From NCBI GenBank assembly GCA_910576335.1, contig CAJTIU010000001.1, forward strand, positions 1 through 64,000: DNA of 64,000 nt, given 5' to 3'. The position numbers were made by a program, and so were the translations under genes. Positions 8,535-16,995 of this stretch are shown here, in pieces. Origin of the DNA: Lachnospiraceae bacterium. Lineage in GTDB: Bacteria; Bacillota; Clostridia; Lachnospirales; Lachnospiraceae. Under the pieces are notes generated by a model. The model made no database searches, had not been told where the DNA came from, and saw only the letters and a list, made by a program, of their open reading frames with translations. Numbering within the stretch: the first letter of the stretch is position 1; each line of letters opens with the position of its first letter.

Positions 8535-8676
8535 TTTTCCAAATACTGTTTGGAAAGTACAAGCTACAATAAAATGGTGCGGAACAGAGTAGTTGCGTTT
8601 AGTAGCAAAATAGTAGCAGCGCAAAAAGAAAAGCCCGGGAACGCCCTGTTTATAAGGTTTCCCAGACTTGTAGCGA

Positions 8677-8688
8677 CTATTCGAACTC
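8677..8688. other. left att-like repeat, copy of the guaA 3' end
   Basis: CTATTCGAACTC at 8677-8688 is identical to 19539-19550, the last codons of guaA (GAG TTC GAA TAG on the minus strand). It defines the left edge of the integrated element. The following 270 bp up to 8961 hold no gene I can support. Confidence 0.75.
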
Positions 8689-8961
8689 GACTTTTCCTAA
8701 CTAACTTTGTTTAGAAATTATTCTCTGTCGAGTATGTATATCTTTTGATTATTTGATATATCCATATTATCTTGCCTATAAGAGCTAATGTTATCATTTT
8801 GTTATCGGTGTTGATAACACTGGCTCTGTAACTGCGGATAATAGCTATATGTTGCAACACAAATTATAAACGAATTTGCTTGAATAATCAATAGGCATTC
8901 CGTAATTCAAAACCAACATTTTAGAGATATTACAGGTACTACAGATGATTAACACCATTAG

Positions 8962-9909
8962 TTAACATTCATCTTTCTCAAATAATCCCCTATCATCGGC
9001 TGGATATACTATTCCTGAAATCGTTGATTTTTCATTATCTTGACCAAATTGTACTTGTTTCTTATGTGCCATGAAAAATACATATCCATTTTCTAATTGT
9101 ATTTTATACAACCATCCCCTCCCCCAAAAAGAAAAATAGTTATTTTTGTGAGAAAAAATCACTTCTTGTAGTGGCGAGCCATACAATCCGTCATCCGAAA
9201 GTAATTCATCTTTGCTAATTTCATTTACCATCCCCCAAAATCCATAAAAAATTCCTTTTTTAACGGCTTCCATTATAAGAAACATTTTTTCATATAATAC
9301 TTTTTCTTCCTTTGATACATTTTTTGCCTCTGACATCATCTTAAAAGCTTTTTGAGAAAATGGCAGTAACTTTTTTTCTTCTCTTTCAGTTAGATATTTT
9401 TGTGTTGCAGCATTATTCAGTAAATCAGGATGCTTCTGATAAAATACAGCAATTGTTCTGATTAATAATGTTCTTTCAACCGCTATTTGAATATCCGAAA
9501 TAGCATTCTTGACTTTGTATTTCCAAGACTCCGGTATTATAGTTTCATATTCACCGCCCGAAATAATAACTGCTACAATCTTTTCAAACATATTGCCAAA
9601 GGCGACTGCAGTTGATGCTAATGTTTTTATTCCTTCATCGGCAGATATTAACTCTGCAGTTGGTATAAAAAAATCTCTATGTTCTATCGAATCATCTGTA
9701 AGCACATTTATAAATGTTTCATATGCCATGTCCCAAGAATAAAAATAATATTGCGATGTATTTCTTTCCGCAAACTGCTCATACTGGCAAAACGCATCAT
9801 TATTTTTATATTTTTCCTCAATACCTGTTTCTAATTGAAGCAATCTCCTCCCTTCATCAGTCTTACGAAGAAGTTTTCCCAATCTAATAGAATAATCTAA
9901 TACATTCAT
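8962..9909 (-). CDS. unknown partner of the HEPN protein
   Basis: A 315-residue protein beginning 7 bp after the HEPN gene's stop codon, behind a weak GGAAAAGAG site. It is predicted mostly helical and has no signal peptide, transmembrane segment or recognised catalytic motif. The last 60 residues are richer in beta strands and aromatics (GRGWLYKIQLENGYVFF), like a small binding module. AT content is higher than in the chromosomal genes to the right. The tight spacing implies that it works with the HEPN protein as regulator, antitoxin or sensor. That role is inferred from position only. Confidence 0.6.
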   Translation of the reverse strand: MNVLDYSIRLGKLLRKTDEGRRLLQLETGIEEKYKNNDAFCQYEQFAERNTSQYYFYSWDMAYETFINVLTDDSIEHRDFFIPTAELISADEGIKTLASTAVAFGNMFEKIVAVIISGGEYETIIPESWKYKVKNAISDIQIAVERTLLIRTIAVFYQKHPDLLNNAATQKYLTEREEKKLLPFSQKAFKMMSEAKNVSKEEKVLYEKMFLIMEAVKKGIFYGFWGMVNEISKDELLSDDGLYGSPLQEVIFSHKNNYFSFWGRGWLYKIQLENGYVFFMAHKKQVQFGQDNEKSTISGIVYPADDRGLFEKDEC

Positions 9910-9916
9910 CGTTCAA

Positions 9917-11716
9917 TCACTCTTTTCCTAATTCACTCATAATTTTGTACATTAAAATCCGAGATGTAATTCCACAAAGTTTCTTTATCTCTAGCGTAGA
10001 AATACTAGCCATATTCAAGCCATGAATTAATTCATTTCTTATTTTTCTAGCTTTATTCAAAAGTTCTTTTTCATCTTTAAATACTGGTATATTTAACCTA
10101 TTGATAAGATTATCTAGCTTTGATTTAAAACTCACCTCCGTCAACTTACTTCGTATCATATTCTTGATACTCTCATTAAGCTCCATAACATTGCTTTCTG
10201 AAAAGCCATCTATTTCTTTTAACTCTATTTTTTCAATTAGAATCTCAATAAGAGCCTTTCTTTCTGATTTTGTAAAATTAGTTCTTTTAGCTTTACTTGC
10301 ATATTCATCAAATATATTGCTTCCTTTTTCACCATTCACAATAAACTCCAGAGCCATTGAACAATATATCACTCTATCATATGAATCTTCTGCATCCCAT
10401 GCTTGTACAATCCATTTTAACGCATATTGTAAGCGAAGTATTCTTTTGTTTTCAGTTTGCACTTTATAAAAAAAATTTTCAATCCAATTGTACTCGAACA
10501 AGTATTCCGCATTCTCATCTAACTTTATTGCTGCTGGCATTCTCATATTTTCATCTGTAAGGGTTATAGATTCTCCTAGTATGCAATTCTCTATATAGAA
10601 TACTGATTCAAGACTAATTTGGGGATAATGACTCCGTACATCCCAAACATTATTATTAAGTTCAACAGCTCCAAACCAGTCTGCATACATATCATTTTTT
10701 ATCATAAATGTCAAAAACTCTGCTGCTACAATTAATAATTTCTTTCCCAAAGAAAACGCATTATATAATGAATCAGATTTTACACTTACCCAAGCAATAG
10801 TGGTACATTCTTCTTCTAAATAAGAAATCGAATCCCTAAATGTTTTTGATACATCAATTTGGTTTCCAATTCTAACATTTCCAATAACACAATCCTCGAT
10901 GTTGATATCTATATTTTTTAACACTCCCACAACAATATAATTATGTATTGGTTTTTCGTCAGAATTAGGATAAATAACCCCTTTCACATCACTATCCGCA
11001 TGATTTACAATGAAATCCATCATAGAAAACGGATTTCTTATATTTTCAAAAGATGTTTTTTTACTTTGGGTAGACTGCATAATCTCCATTGGATATGGAT
11101 GGATATATAACAAATACTCTATACCTAATTTCTCGATTCTGACAATGTTTCCCTGATATTTTAAATCATATTCTGGCAATGAGATTGTTAACTCGGTATC
11201 ATTATATAGAGCTTGCATTGACAACTGCTCCATCTCTCCTTCTGAAATGGAAACTATTAGCGCATCACCTTGCTTATTGCACAAAAAACTGTACCATGTG
11301 ATAATATAGCAGTTGCTATTCATAGATATTTTTGATGGCACACGCTTTACATTACTCTGTAAAGCTATTTTTTGAATAATGCCTTCATAATCATCTATAG
11401 TATAATCAGCTTTATAAGCAAAAATTTTTGAATTATCACTTTCAATCAGTCTTATTTTATGTTTCTTCAAAATTTTATGATACAATTCTCTTTGTTCAGA
11501 TGATACTGGTAAGATTGTATTTGTCTCAATATCTACACCACAAACGATATTTTCACCATCCTTACCAGAAAATCTAAGCACTGTATACAATATCTCAGAT
11601 GTTCCCCCAATCATAACTTCATCCAATGTATACTGCTTCTTGTTAAAAACTGCGCCACTGCCCAAATGAAAAATATCATGTATCATTTTATCCAAAATAG
11701 TAGAACCTCCATTCAC
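9917..11716 (-). CDS. HEPN-domain protein, ApeA-like, putative RNase effector
   Basis: A 599-residue protein. Its C-terminal domain (about residues 420-599) has the layout of ApeA-type HEPN domains: a helix with YCSMALEFIVNG, a long helical middle, then KIRNELIHG with Arg560 and His565 in the RX4H arrangement that forms the catalytic site of HEPN ribonucleases. The N-terminal 400 residues are mainly beta and unknown, probably a sensor. ApeA-type proteins are reported antiphage effectors that act through RNA cleavage. The unknown gene at 8962 follows at once. It is strongly AT-rich, in keeping with transfer. The HEPN call is by motif. Confidence 0.7.
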   Translation of the reverse strand: MNGGSTILDKMIHDIFHLGSGAVFNKKQYTLDEVMIGGTSEILYTVLRFSGKDGENIVCGVDIETNTILPVSSEQRELYHKILKKHKIRLIESDNSKIFAYKADYTIDDYEGIIQKIALQSNVKRVPSKISMNSNCYIITWYSFLCNKQGDALIVSISEGEMEQLSMQALYNDTELTISLPEYDLKYQGNIVRIEKLGIEYLLYIHPYPMEIMQSTQSKKTSFENIRNPFSMMDFIVNHADSDVKGVIYPNSDEKPIHNYIVVGVLKNIDINIEDCVIGNVRIGNQIDVSKTFRDSISYLEEECTTIAWVSVKSDSLYNAFSLGKKLLIVAAEFLTFMIKNDMYADWFGAVELNNNVWDVRSHYPQISLESVFYIENCILGESITLTDENMRMPAAIKLDENAEYLFEYNWIENFFYKVQTENKRILRLQYALKWIVQAWDAEDSYDRVIYCSMALEFIVNGEKGSNIFDEYASKAKRTNFTKSERKALIEILIEKIELKEIDGFSESNVMELNESIKNMIRSKLTEVSFKSKLDNLINRLNIPVFKDEKELLNKARKIRNELIHGLNMASISTLEIKKLCGITSRILMYKIMSELGKE

Positions 11717-11812
11717 ATTCCTCTTTAGAACTTTTAATTCGGTAAAAAGAATATAAATTTACACTAACGATATTGTCACCAACAATCTTTTTCTGTCTTA
11801 CCTTATACCATA

Positions 11813-12283
11813 TTACAAATGGCATACCATTATATACTCTTCTTCATTTTCTTTTACCACTGCAAAACCTACTTTCCGATACATATTAACGGCATAATTC
11901 GCTTTCTGAACGGATAAAGATATCTGCTTATATCCCTTATCTTTTAGAAATTGCAACATTTCTCTCATAAGTGCTGTGCCTAGCCCTAAATGCCTGTATT
12001 CTTCATACAGCGATATGGCAAGCGAAAGCGTTTCATCATCAATATGTCCGTAATCATTCATAATACGCACCCATACAGCGCCCACAATCTTTTCTTTTGC
12101 TTCCGCAACTAAGCACCAGTCATCTGCTTTTCCAAAATCAGCGATATATACTTGAAACTCTGGCTGTTCAATAATAGATTTTGGCGGTTTTTCCATCCCT
12201 TTTGGAATAAAAATCGCTTCATACAGAAAGTCAGACAATACGGAATACTCACTTTCTTTGATTTCTCGTATTTTATAGTCCAT
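11813..12283 (-). CDS. GNAT family N-acetyltransferase
   Basis: A 156-residue protein; ATG 12283 has GGAG seven bases upstream and is preferred to the ORF start at 12304, which overlaps the upstream stop. The acetyl-CoA binding motif A is LYEEYRHLGLGTALMREML near residue 110, with the R-x-x-GLG-T form of the Q/RxxGxG/A loop. A C-terminal NAVNMYRKVGF motif is typical of GNATs. The substrate cannot be read from sequence. It is the last of four genes (13892 to 11813) whose members all look like small-molecule modifying or hydrolysing enzymes. Confidence 0.8.
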   Translation of the reverse strand: MDYKIREIKESEYSVLSDFLYEAIFIPKGMEKPPKSIIEQPEFQVYIADFGKADDWCLVAEAKEKIVGAVWVRIMNDYGHIDDETLSLAISLYEEYRHLGLGTALMREMLQFLKDKGYKQISLSVQKANYAVNMYRKVGFAVVKENEEEYIMVCHL

Positions 12284-12303
12284 ATTTTTTCTCCATTCAA
12301 CCA

Positions 12304-12891
12304 CTACGCAAAATATTTTTCATTTGCATGGGCGTAATATATGACTTTCGGATGGTAACTCATTACAAGTTTCCAATCATTCTGCAAAGCGACATTTTCC
12401 TCATAAGCGACAAGATATTCCATTGGCTCTAAATCGCCCACCATACATTCCCCACTATCCAGAATAACAGATATACTGTCCTCACTATGGCTTGCGGTTT
12501 GAATGATTTCTCCTGCAATCCCTAAATCAGCAAGAAAATCTCTGCTTTCATCACAGCCAATTATAGTAGTATTTTTTTCGCCAATAGGCTCATATTGCAA
12601 GTGTTTTTCCTTCTTAAATATAGCGTCAGCAAAATGCACATAGTTACATTGGGTATCTATGAGCAACAATTTTATTCCCATTTTCTGCAGCTCACTAATA
12701 AGTCCGATATGGTCTGGATGATAATGCGTTGCCAAAATATAAGTAATATCGGTTATTGATATACCACTTTTCTTTAAGGCCATATAAAAAGCCTGCATAG
12801 TTCCAGCATAATCTGTATCAATCAGCAAACCGCCATTTATACCATGCACGAAATAAGTGTTTGTGTTTCCATACTTTAATTTAGTTATCAT
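12304..12891 (-). CDS. MBL-fold metallohydrolase
   Basis: A 195-residue protein with the metallo-beta-lactamase zinc motif THYHPDH (His56, His58, Asp60, His61), further ligands in TASHSEDS and MVGDLEP, and a late His near the C-terminus. This is a general hydrolase fold, used for thioesters, lactones and phosphoesters as well as beta-lactams. It is short for a beta-lactamase and has no signal peptide, so a cytoplasmic role is likely. It lies 1 bp from the acetyltransferase at 12893, in the same operon. Confidence 0.8.
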   Translation of the reverse strand: MITKLKYGNTNTYFVHGINGGLLIDTDYAGTMQAFYMALKKSGISITDITYILATHYHPDHIGLISELQKMGIKLLLIDTQCNYVHFADAIFKKEKHLQYEPIGEKNTTIIGCDESRDFLADLGIAGEIIQTASHSEDSISVILDSGECMVGDLEPMEYLVAYEENVALQNDWKLVMSYHPKVIYYAHANEKYFA

Positions 12892-12892
12892 T

Positions 12893-13402
12893 TCATTCCT
12901 CTTTTAACAAAGAGTACATTTTCATATCAATCACTCTACTATTCTTCACAGCATTGCTTCTCAATGTACCCTCATACTGAAACCCTGCTTTTTCAAGCAC
13001 CCTGCAAGACGCTATATTATAAGCAAACGGCTCTGCGTAGATACGGATAATATCGCTGTTACCAAAAACATATTCGCAAATTTGCTTAACCGCTTCGGTC
13101 ATAATGCCTTTGCCCCAATATTCTTCGGCAATATAATATCCTAACTCGGCGGTTTGCCTATGAATATTGCCCTGCCGAAAAATGCCAATACTGCCAATCA
13201 CCATATCATCTACGGTAATTGAAAAAGCAAAGGTTTCGTTTTCATCTGCAGAAAGCATCGCAGAAATAAACTCTTTTCCATCTTGCTCGGTGTAAGGATA
13301 GGGCAAACCATCACGAAGATTATCTTGTACTTTATTATTTGAAAGCGCAGCCGCCAAATCTTTTGCGTCTGATAGTTCCCATTTTCTTATTCTGCATTTC
13401 AT
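12893..13402 (-). CDS. RimJ/RimL-type GNAT acetyltransferase
   Basis: A 169-residue protein with the RimJ/RimL pattern: an N-terminal RIRKWELSDAKDLA, a central ELGYYIAEEYWGKGIMTEAVK acetyl-CoA loop (near residues 87-107, with the W-GKGI-TEA form), and a late NIASCRVLEKAGF. Relatives acetylate ribosomal protein N-termini or amino compounds and some confer resistance; nothing here identifies the substrate. It is the second gene of a four-gene operon in the mobile element. Confidence 0.8.
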   Translation of the reverse strand: MKCRIRKWELSDAKDLAAALSNNKVQDNLRDGLPYPYTEQDGKEFISAMLSADENETFAFSITVDDMVIGSIGIFRQGNIHRQTAELGYYIAEEYWGKGIMTEAVKQICEYVFGNSDIIRIYAEPFAYNIASCRVLEKAGFQYEGTLRSNAVKNSRVIDMKMYSLLKEE

Positions 13403-13415
13403 TTTTCAAGCCCTC

Positions 13416-13892
13416 TCAATCCACATTTTCAATTATCCTTCCATTTTTCTCCATAATTTCATAAACCAGCTTCGCATCATTTTCCAATTCGCATATCCCA
13501 TGCCCCACCGTTTTATAGCCTCTATGCTCATATAAACACACTGCTGGAAACGAAGCGTCCAAGATAACCGTATCATATGTTTTGGAAATTTCCTTTTCCA
13601 AACAATTCATAATATACGAGCCGCAGCCTTGATTTTGATAAGCGGGCAACACATGTACTCCTGTAATATGATTATCATCAAAACAACCCGTTCCGACAAT
13701 CATATCGTTATACATCAACACTCCCATATTTCCCGATGCTATTCCGTTTAGAATGTGTTCTTTACTAGGGTGTCTGCAAAAGAAATCCACTACTTCCTTC
13801 GGGTAATAATACGGATATATGGTTTCAATAGCCGTATGTAAAACATTTTGAATATCATCCGCCATATCAAAAGTTGCACTCGTATAATTCAT
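13416..13892 (-). CDS. GNAT family N-acetyltransferase
   Basis: A 158-residue protein with a clear acetyl-CoA loop, VLPAYQNQGCGSYIMNCLE, near residues 80-98, and the strand-turn CLYEHRGYKTVGHG near the C-terminus. It is the first gene of the cargo operon, with 143 bp of AT-rich DNA and no gene between its stop-distal neighbour TnpV and itself on the other side. Substrate unknown. Confidence 0.8.
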   Translation of the reverse strand: MNYTSATFDMADDIQNVLHTAIETIYPYYYPKEVVDFFCRHPSKEHILNGIASGNMGVLMYNDMIVGTGCFDDNHITGVHVLPAYQNQGCGSYIMNCLEKEISKTYDTVILDASFPAVCLYEHRGYKTVGHGICELENDAKLVYEIMEKNGRIIENVD

Positions 13893-14034
13893 ATCGTTCC
13901 TCCGACAAGCTACCTCTTATTCTGACTTTTCTTATCAATTATACACGAAAGCATAGGCTTTTTCAATTCCCCAAACTACTTTTGTTTAGGATTCTGCGGC
14001 ACTCCCATATACCATAGAAGTGCCGCCCCACCGC

Positions 14035-14412
14035 CTATAAATAAATTATCTCATGCTCCACAACCTCCCTCACACAAGCCCGAATATTATTCATTTTTTT
14101 AACCCATAAAAGCTGATTTTCCTCTTTTAACCTTTCCGTCACTCTCTGCCTGTCGGCATATTCCTCTACCAGCCGAGAAAACATATCCTCTGCCTGTTCA
14201 TCCACACTTGCCAAATATTCATTCAGCCTGCCGATTGTCAGCAGATTGAGATAAATGAACTGCTTATGCTCTTTGAGATACTGCAAATGCCTTTGCCCCC
14301 AAAAACCTATCGGCTTTTCTTTTTCGGGAGGTAATGCAAGCTCTGGGAGGTAATAGTCGCCTTGCTTTGCATAGCAGAGACCGTTGTTTTCGTCATAAAT
14401 CCTATTTTCCAT
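14035..14412 (-). CDS. tnpV: TnpV-like transposon protein
   Basis: A 125-residue protein resembling TnpV of Tn4451/Tn4453-type mobilisable transposons: YDENNGLCYAKQGDYYLPEL near the start, then FWGQRHLQYLKEHK and a C-terminal RACVREVVEHEIIY. The function of TnpV is not well defined; it is usually found beside the mob gene, as here (8 bp after the relaxase stop). Start ATG 14412 has AGGAAAG-type sequence upstream. Confidence 0.7.
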   Translation of the reverse strand: MENRIYDENNGLCYAKQGDYYLPELALPPEKEKPIGFWGQRHLQYLKEHKQFIYLNLLTIGRLNEYLASVDEQAEDMFSRLVEEYADRQRVTERLKEENQLLWVKKMNNIRACVREVVEHEIIYL

Positions 14413-14420
14413 AATGTTTC

Positions 14421-15578
14421 CTACCTTTCCTCTTTGTTGTTTTTAAAGTGCTTTCCACGCTGTTTTGATTGCTGTATCACTTTTGCCTGCTCTAAAAAAT
14501 TGTCTATCTGCTTACTTCCAAATGCCTTGCGGAGCAGCTTATAATCTTTGTTTTCCGCACGGAGGTTTTCATTTTCCCCTGCCAGTTTCTCATTGGTTCT
14601 CCTTAATCCGTCATTCTCACGGTGGAGATTGCTGTTTGTGACGTTAAGCCGATAGTAGCTGTCCCACGCTTCAAAACACCTTATAAGAGCTGTTTTAACA
14701 AGCGATTTCAGCTTTTGCACCAAAGGCTCTGCCACTTTATTTCGATATGACTTCGCCGACATGAACCCCTGCGGCTCTGGCAACTGGTACTCTGGAGAAG
14801 TTTCAAGCGCCTGTTCCAAAGTTTTTAGGTTTTCCATGCCTTTGTCGTAATTCTCCACCCTGTCCGACAATACTTGAAATTCCTCTTTTTTCTCTGAAAT
14901 CTGCCCCTCAAGCTGGATGACCTCTTTTTCCCGCTCCTGCTTTTTATAATCAAGGACAGATAAATGCTTCTCATGCGTGCCTTTATGCTCCCATTCAATG
15001 CCATGCCGCCCCATCACAGCGGCAAGGTTTTCTTTTTCGGACTGTACCCACTGGCTCCACTCCGTATCGCCACGGGAGCCGCCTTTGAATCCCTGCGCCG
15101 CCAACGCCTGTTTCAGAGATACCCTCGTATCAAGCCCACGCTTACTGCCAGTCGTGAACGGAACAAAGTCAATGTGCAGATGCGGTGTTGCCTCATCCAT
15201 ATGGATATGAGCTGAAAAAACATAAAGGTTCGTGTTTCGCTCTTGAAACCCATGATAATATTCATCTAAAATTTGCCTTGCAAGCTGTCCGTTTTCACTT
15301 CCTGCACCCATGTTCTCCTTATCGCCAATCTGTAAAATCAGTTCATGGAACGGCTTTTCCTGCTTTGAGTTTCGTATCTTCTCGTAATAATCCGCAATGC
15401 GGCGGTCTGCCCTTGTCTGTTTCTCGTTATATCTCCGTAATGCTTCATCAAATAGCTTATGATACACTTTCTTGATGCTCTCGTTGCAATAGTCTACATT
15501 AAGGTGTGAACGCTCTCCATCTACATTTTCAGCCTTAAACTTGCGGCTGTTATGGTTGACCGAGCCTTTCCCCACCAT
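14421..15578 (-). CDS. MobV-family relaxase (Pre/Mob plasmid recombination protein)
   Basis: A 385-residue protein. The N-terminal half is a MobV relaxase: KGSVNHNSR near residue 4, LNVDYCNE near 26, and the metal-binding HIHMDEATPHLHID with His124, His126, His133 and His135. The C-terminal half is coiled coil (residues about 195-365). It would nick oriT for transfer with help from a conjugative machine. The open frame continues upstream of ATG 15578 with FIRRTISA, a conserved MobV beginning, but no ATG, GTG or TTG occurs there, so the true start may be unusual or the extreme N-terminus missing. Relatives in Tn4451 are called TnpZ. Confidence 0.85.
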   Translation of the reverse strand: MVGKGSVNHNSRKFKAENVDGERSHLNVDYCNESIKKVYHKLFDEALRRYNEKQTRADRRIADYYEKIRNSKQEKPFHELILQIGDKENMGAGSENGQLARQILDEYYHGFQERNTNLYVFSAHIHMDEATPHLHIDFVPFTTGSKRGLDTRVSLKQALAAQGFKGGSRGDTEWSQWVQSEKENLAAVMGRHGIEWEHKGTHEKHLSVLDYKKQEREKEVIQLEGQISEKKEEFQVLSDRVENYDKGMENLKTLEQALETSPEYQLPEPQGFMSAKSYRNKVAEPLVQKLKSLVKTALIRCFEAWDSYYRLNVTNSNLHRENDGLRRTNEKLAGENENLRAENKDYKLLRKAFGSKQIDNFLEQAKVIQQSKQRGKHFKNNKEER

Positions 15579-15634
15579 TGCGCTAATCGTCCGTCTTATA
15601 AAATCACGCCCTTTCTTTTCGGCTGGTAGGCTTT

Positions 15635-15654
15635 GTTACTTTCCCGAAAGTAAC
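15635..15654. other. candidate oriT inverted repeat upstream of the mob gene
   Basis: GTTACTTTC (15635-15643) and GAAAGTAAC (15646-15654) form a perfect inverted repeat with a 2-bp centre, 57 bp upstream of the relaxase start. MobV origins of transfer contain such a repeat just upstream of mob. The nick site is not determined. Confidence 0.45.
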
Positions 15655-15828
15655 GCAAAAGCACTTTTGTCGGCTATGCCAACAAAAATGCAACCTGCAA
15701 GCAGGTTTTGCGCTCTCCGAGGGGTGAGCGTGTGCCAGCGGCACACAAGCTGCGAACCGACCGAGCCGGTAGGCGAGACAGGGCGGCTTTTTGAAAAAAG
15801 CCCCCTGCACCCCGCAAAAACTTTATCC

Positions 15829-15911
15829 GTGACGGTTTGCGTCGATGTGACGGTTATTCCAGCACCGCGCTCCGCTCCTAAAAATACCGTCACACCGTCA
15901 CATACCGTCAC
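15829..15911. repeat. iteron-like CCGTCAC heptamers beside the RepA-like gene
   Basis: CCGTCAC occurs at 15887-15893, 15895-15901 and 15905-15911. The inverted GTGACGG occurs at 15829-15835 and 15847-15853. Five copies in 83 bp at the 3' end of a replication-type ATPase gene suggest a plasmid-like origin or binding sites. A GGCTTTTTT/AAAAAAGCC hairpin lies nearby at 15785-15802. The rest of 15604-15897 holds no gene. Confidence 0.5.
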
Positions 15912-16995
15912 GCTCCCCACGGTACAGTTTTATCATACGCCCCTCATGACACCGCTCCCGCTTATAGAAAATGCCGTATTCGTTGAGTAAACGCCCCGAC
16001 AGAACATTCAGTTTCCGTGCAAGGCTGTTCGGCTGTAACTCCGTTTTCAGCCAAGCCGCAAGCTCCGTCGCCGTCCCCTGCCACAAGGGGCAGTCGGCAG
16101 TAATCCTTTTATCTATTTCCTCAAGCAAAGGCTCTGGCGGCTCTTTCCAGAGTTCTGTTTCTGCCTTTTGAAAATCCCATAACAATGTTTCTGGATTGCG
16201 GAGAAGATAAAGTTTCTGCTCTTGCTGGTCTCTGCCCGACACTTCAAGCGCGGCGGCGTTGCCGATGCGTTTTTCTTTCTGCAACAGGAACGCACCGTCA
16301 GCCGCACCGAGCAAGCCAGTAGTCCCCGAAATCATGTCAAACTTATCATCAGAACCCTGCTTTCTGGTATGATGAACAAGCAGGAGACAGATACCATAGC
16401 TGTCTGCAAACTGTTTCAGCCTTGTAATGATTTCATAGTCGTTTGCGTAACTGTAATTGTCCCCGCCGACTTCCCGCACCTTTTGGAGCGTGTCAATAAT
16501 TATCAACCTTGTATCGGTATGCTGTTTCATAAATTCCTGCAACTGCTCATCCAATCCGTTTCCGAGATTACCCGCCGAAACAGAAAAGAATAAACTGTCT
16601 GCCCCGTCCGTCCCAAACATACGATACAGCCTTTCCTGCAAGCGGCGGTAATCATCTTCAAGGGCAAGGTACAAGACCGTTCCTTTTCGGGCGGGATATT
16701 CCCACAGTGGCACTCCCATACTGATATGGTAGGCAATCTGCGCCATAAGGAAGCTCTTTCCAAGCTTCGGCGCACCTGCGAATAGATAAGTCCCAGGGTA
16801 GAGCAGGCCGTCAATCAAGGGCGGCTTGCTCGGATATACAGAATCATACAATTCTGCCATAGATACAGTTTCAAGGACTTTGCTATTGTTTTTCGGCGGG
16901 TAATTGGTTATACTGTTATTGTTTACATTAGGCGGTTGCCCCGTATCTGCGCCAACAGATACATTCGGGGCAGCCGTTTCTTTTTTATTCGCCAT
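15898..16995 (-). CDS. RepA-like AAA_25 hexameric helicase/ATPase
   Basis: A 365-residue RecA-fold ATPase with Walker A GAPKLGKS (residues 74-81), an acidic LEDDYRRLQERL motif near 111, Walker B LIIIDTL near 165 and LLLVHHTRK near 205. This is the layout of RepA of RSF1010 and the AAA_25 family, replicative helicases of small mobile elements. The N-terminal 45 residues are Asn/Pro-rich and probably flexible; the C-terminal 90 may bind DNA. It overlaps the MobC-like gene by 11 bp. With the heptamer cluster downstream, it suggests that the element can replicate after excision. Confidence 0.75.
   Translation of the reverse strand: MANKKETAAPNVSVGADTGQPPNVNNNSITNYPPKNNSKVLETVSMAELYDSVYPSKPPLIDGLLYPGTYLFAGAPKLGKSFLMAQIAYHISMGVPLWEYPARKGTVLYLALEDDYRRLQERLYRMFGTDGADSLFFSVSAGNLGNGLDEQLQEFMKQHTDTRLIIIDTLQKVREVGGDNYSYANDYEIITRLKQFADSYGICLLLVHHTRKQGSDDKFDMISGTTGLLGAADGAFLLQKEKRIGNAAALEVSGRDQQEQKLYLLRNPETLLWDFQKAETELWKEPPEPLLEEIDKRITADCPLWQGTATELAAWLKTELQPNSLARKLNVLSGRLLNEYGIFYKRERCHEGRMIKLYRGERDGM

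Larger units (their letters stand above)
1..8676. mobile_element. rearranged remnant of an older guaA-associated conjugative element
   Basis: The stretch left of the 8677 att-like site mixes conjugative-element fragments in both orientations. These are a relaxase C-terminal part (446-943), two related copies of one accessory gene family (944-1357 and 7055-8101), small CxxC and Cys-rich proteins (6287-7276) and an integrase 3' end (8200-8534) that stops 140 bp before the att-like repeat. Intact defence-type genes sit in the middle (1542-5769). Having the integrase remnant next to the att site is what an earlier element in the same attachment site would leave. The left boundary is outside the window or unrecognised, so the extent is inferred. 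Confidence 0.45.

Noticed and set aside
12304..12891. Beta-lactam resistance gene
   Set aside because: The MBL-fold protein lacks a signal peptide and is too short for a typical metallo-beta-lactamase. Only the general fold is supported.
15604..15920. Overlapping small frames on both strands between the mob and RepA-like genes
   Set aside because: They have no ribosome binding sites, and the region is better explained by an oriT-like repeat, a hairpin and iterons.
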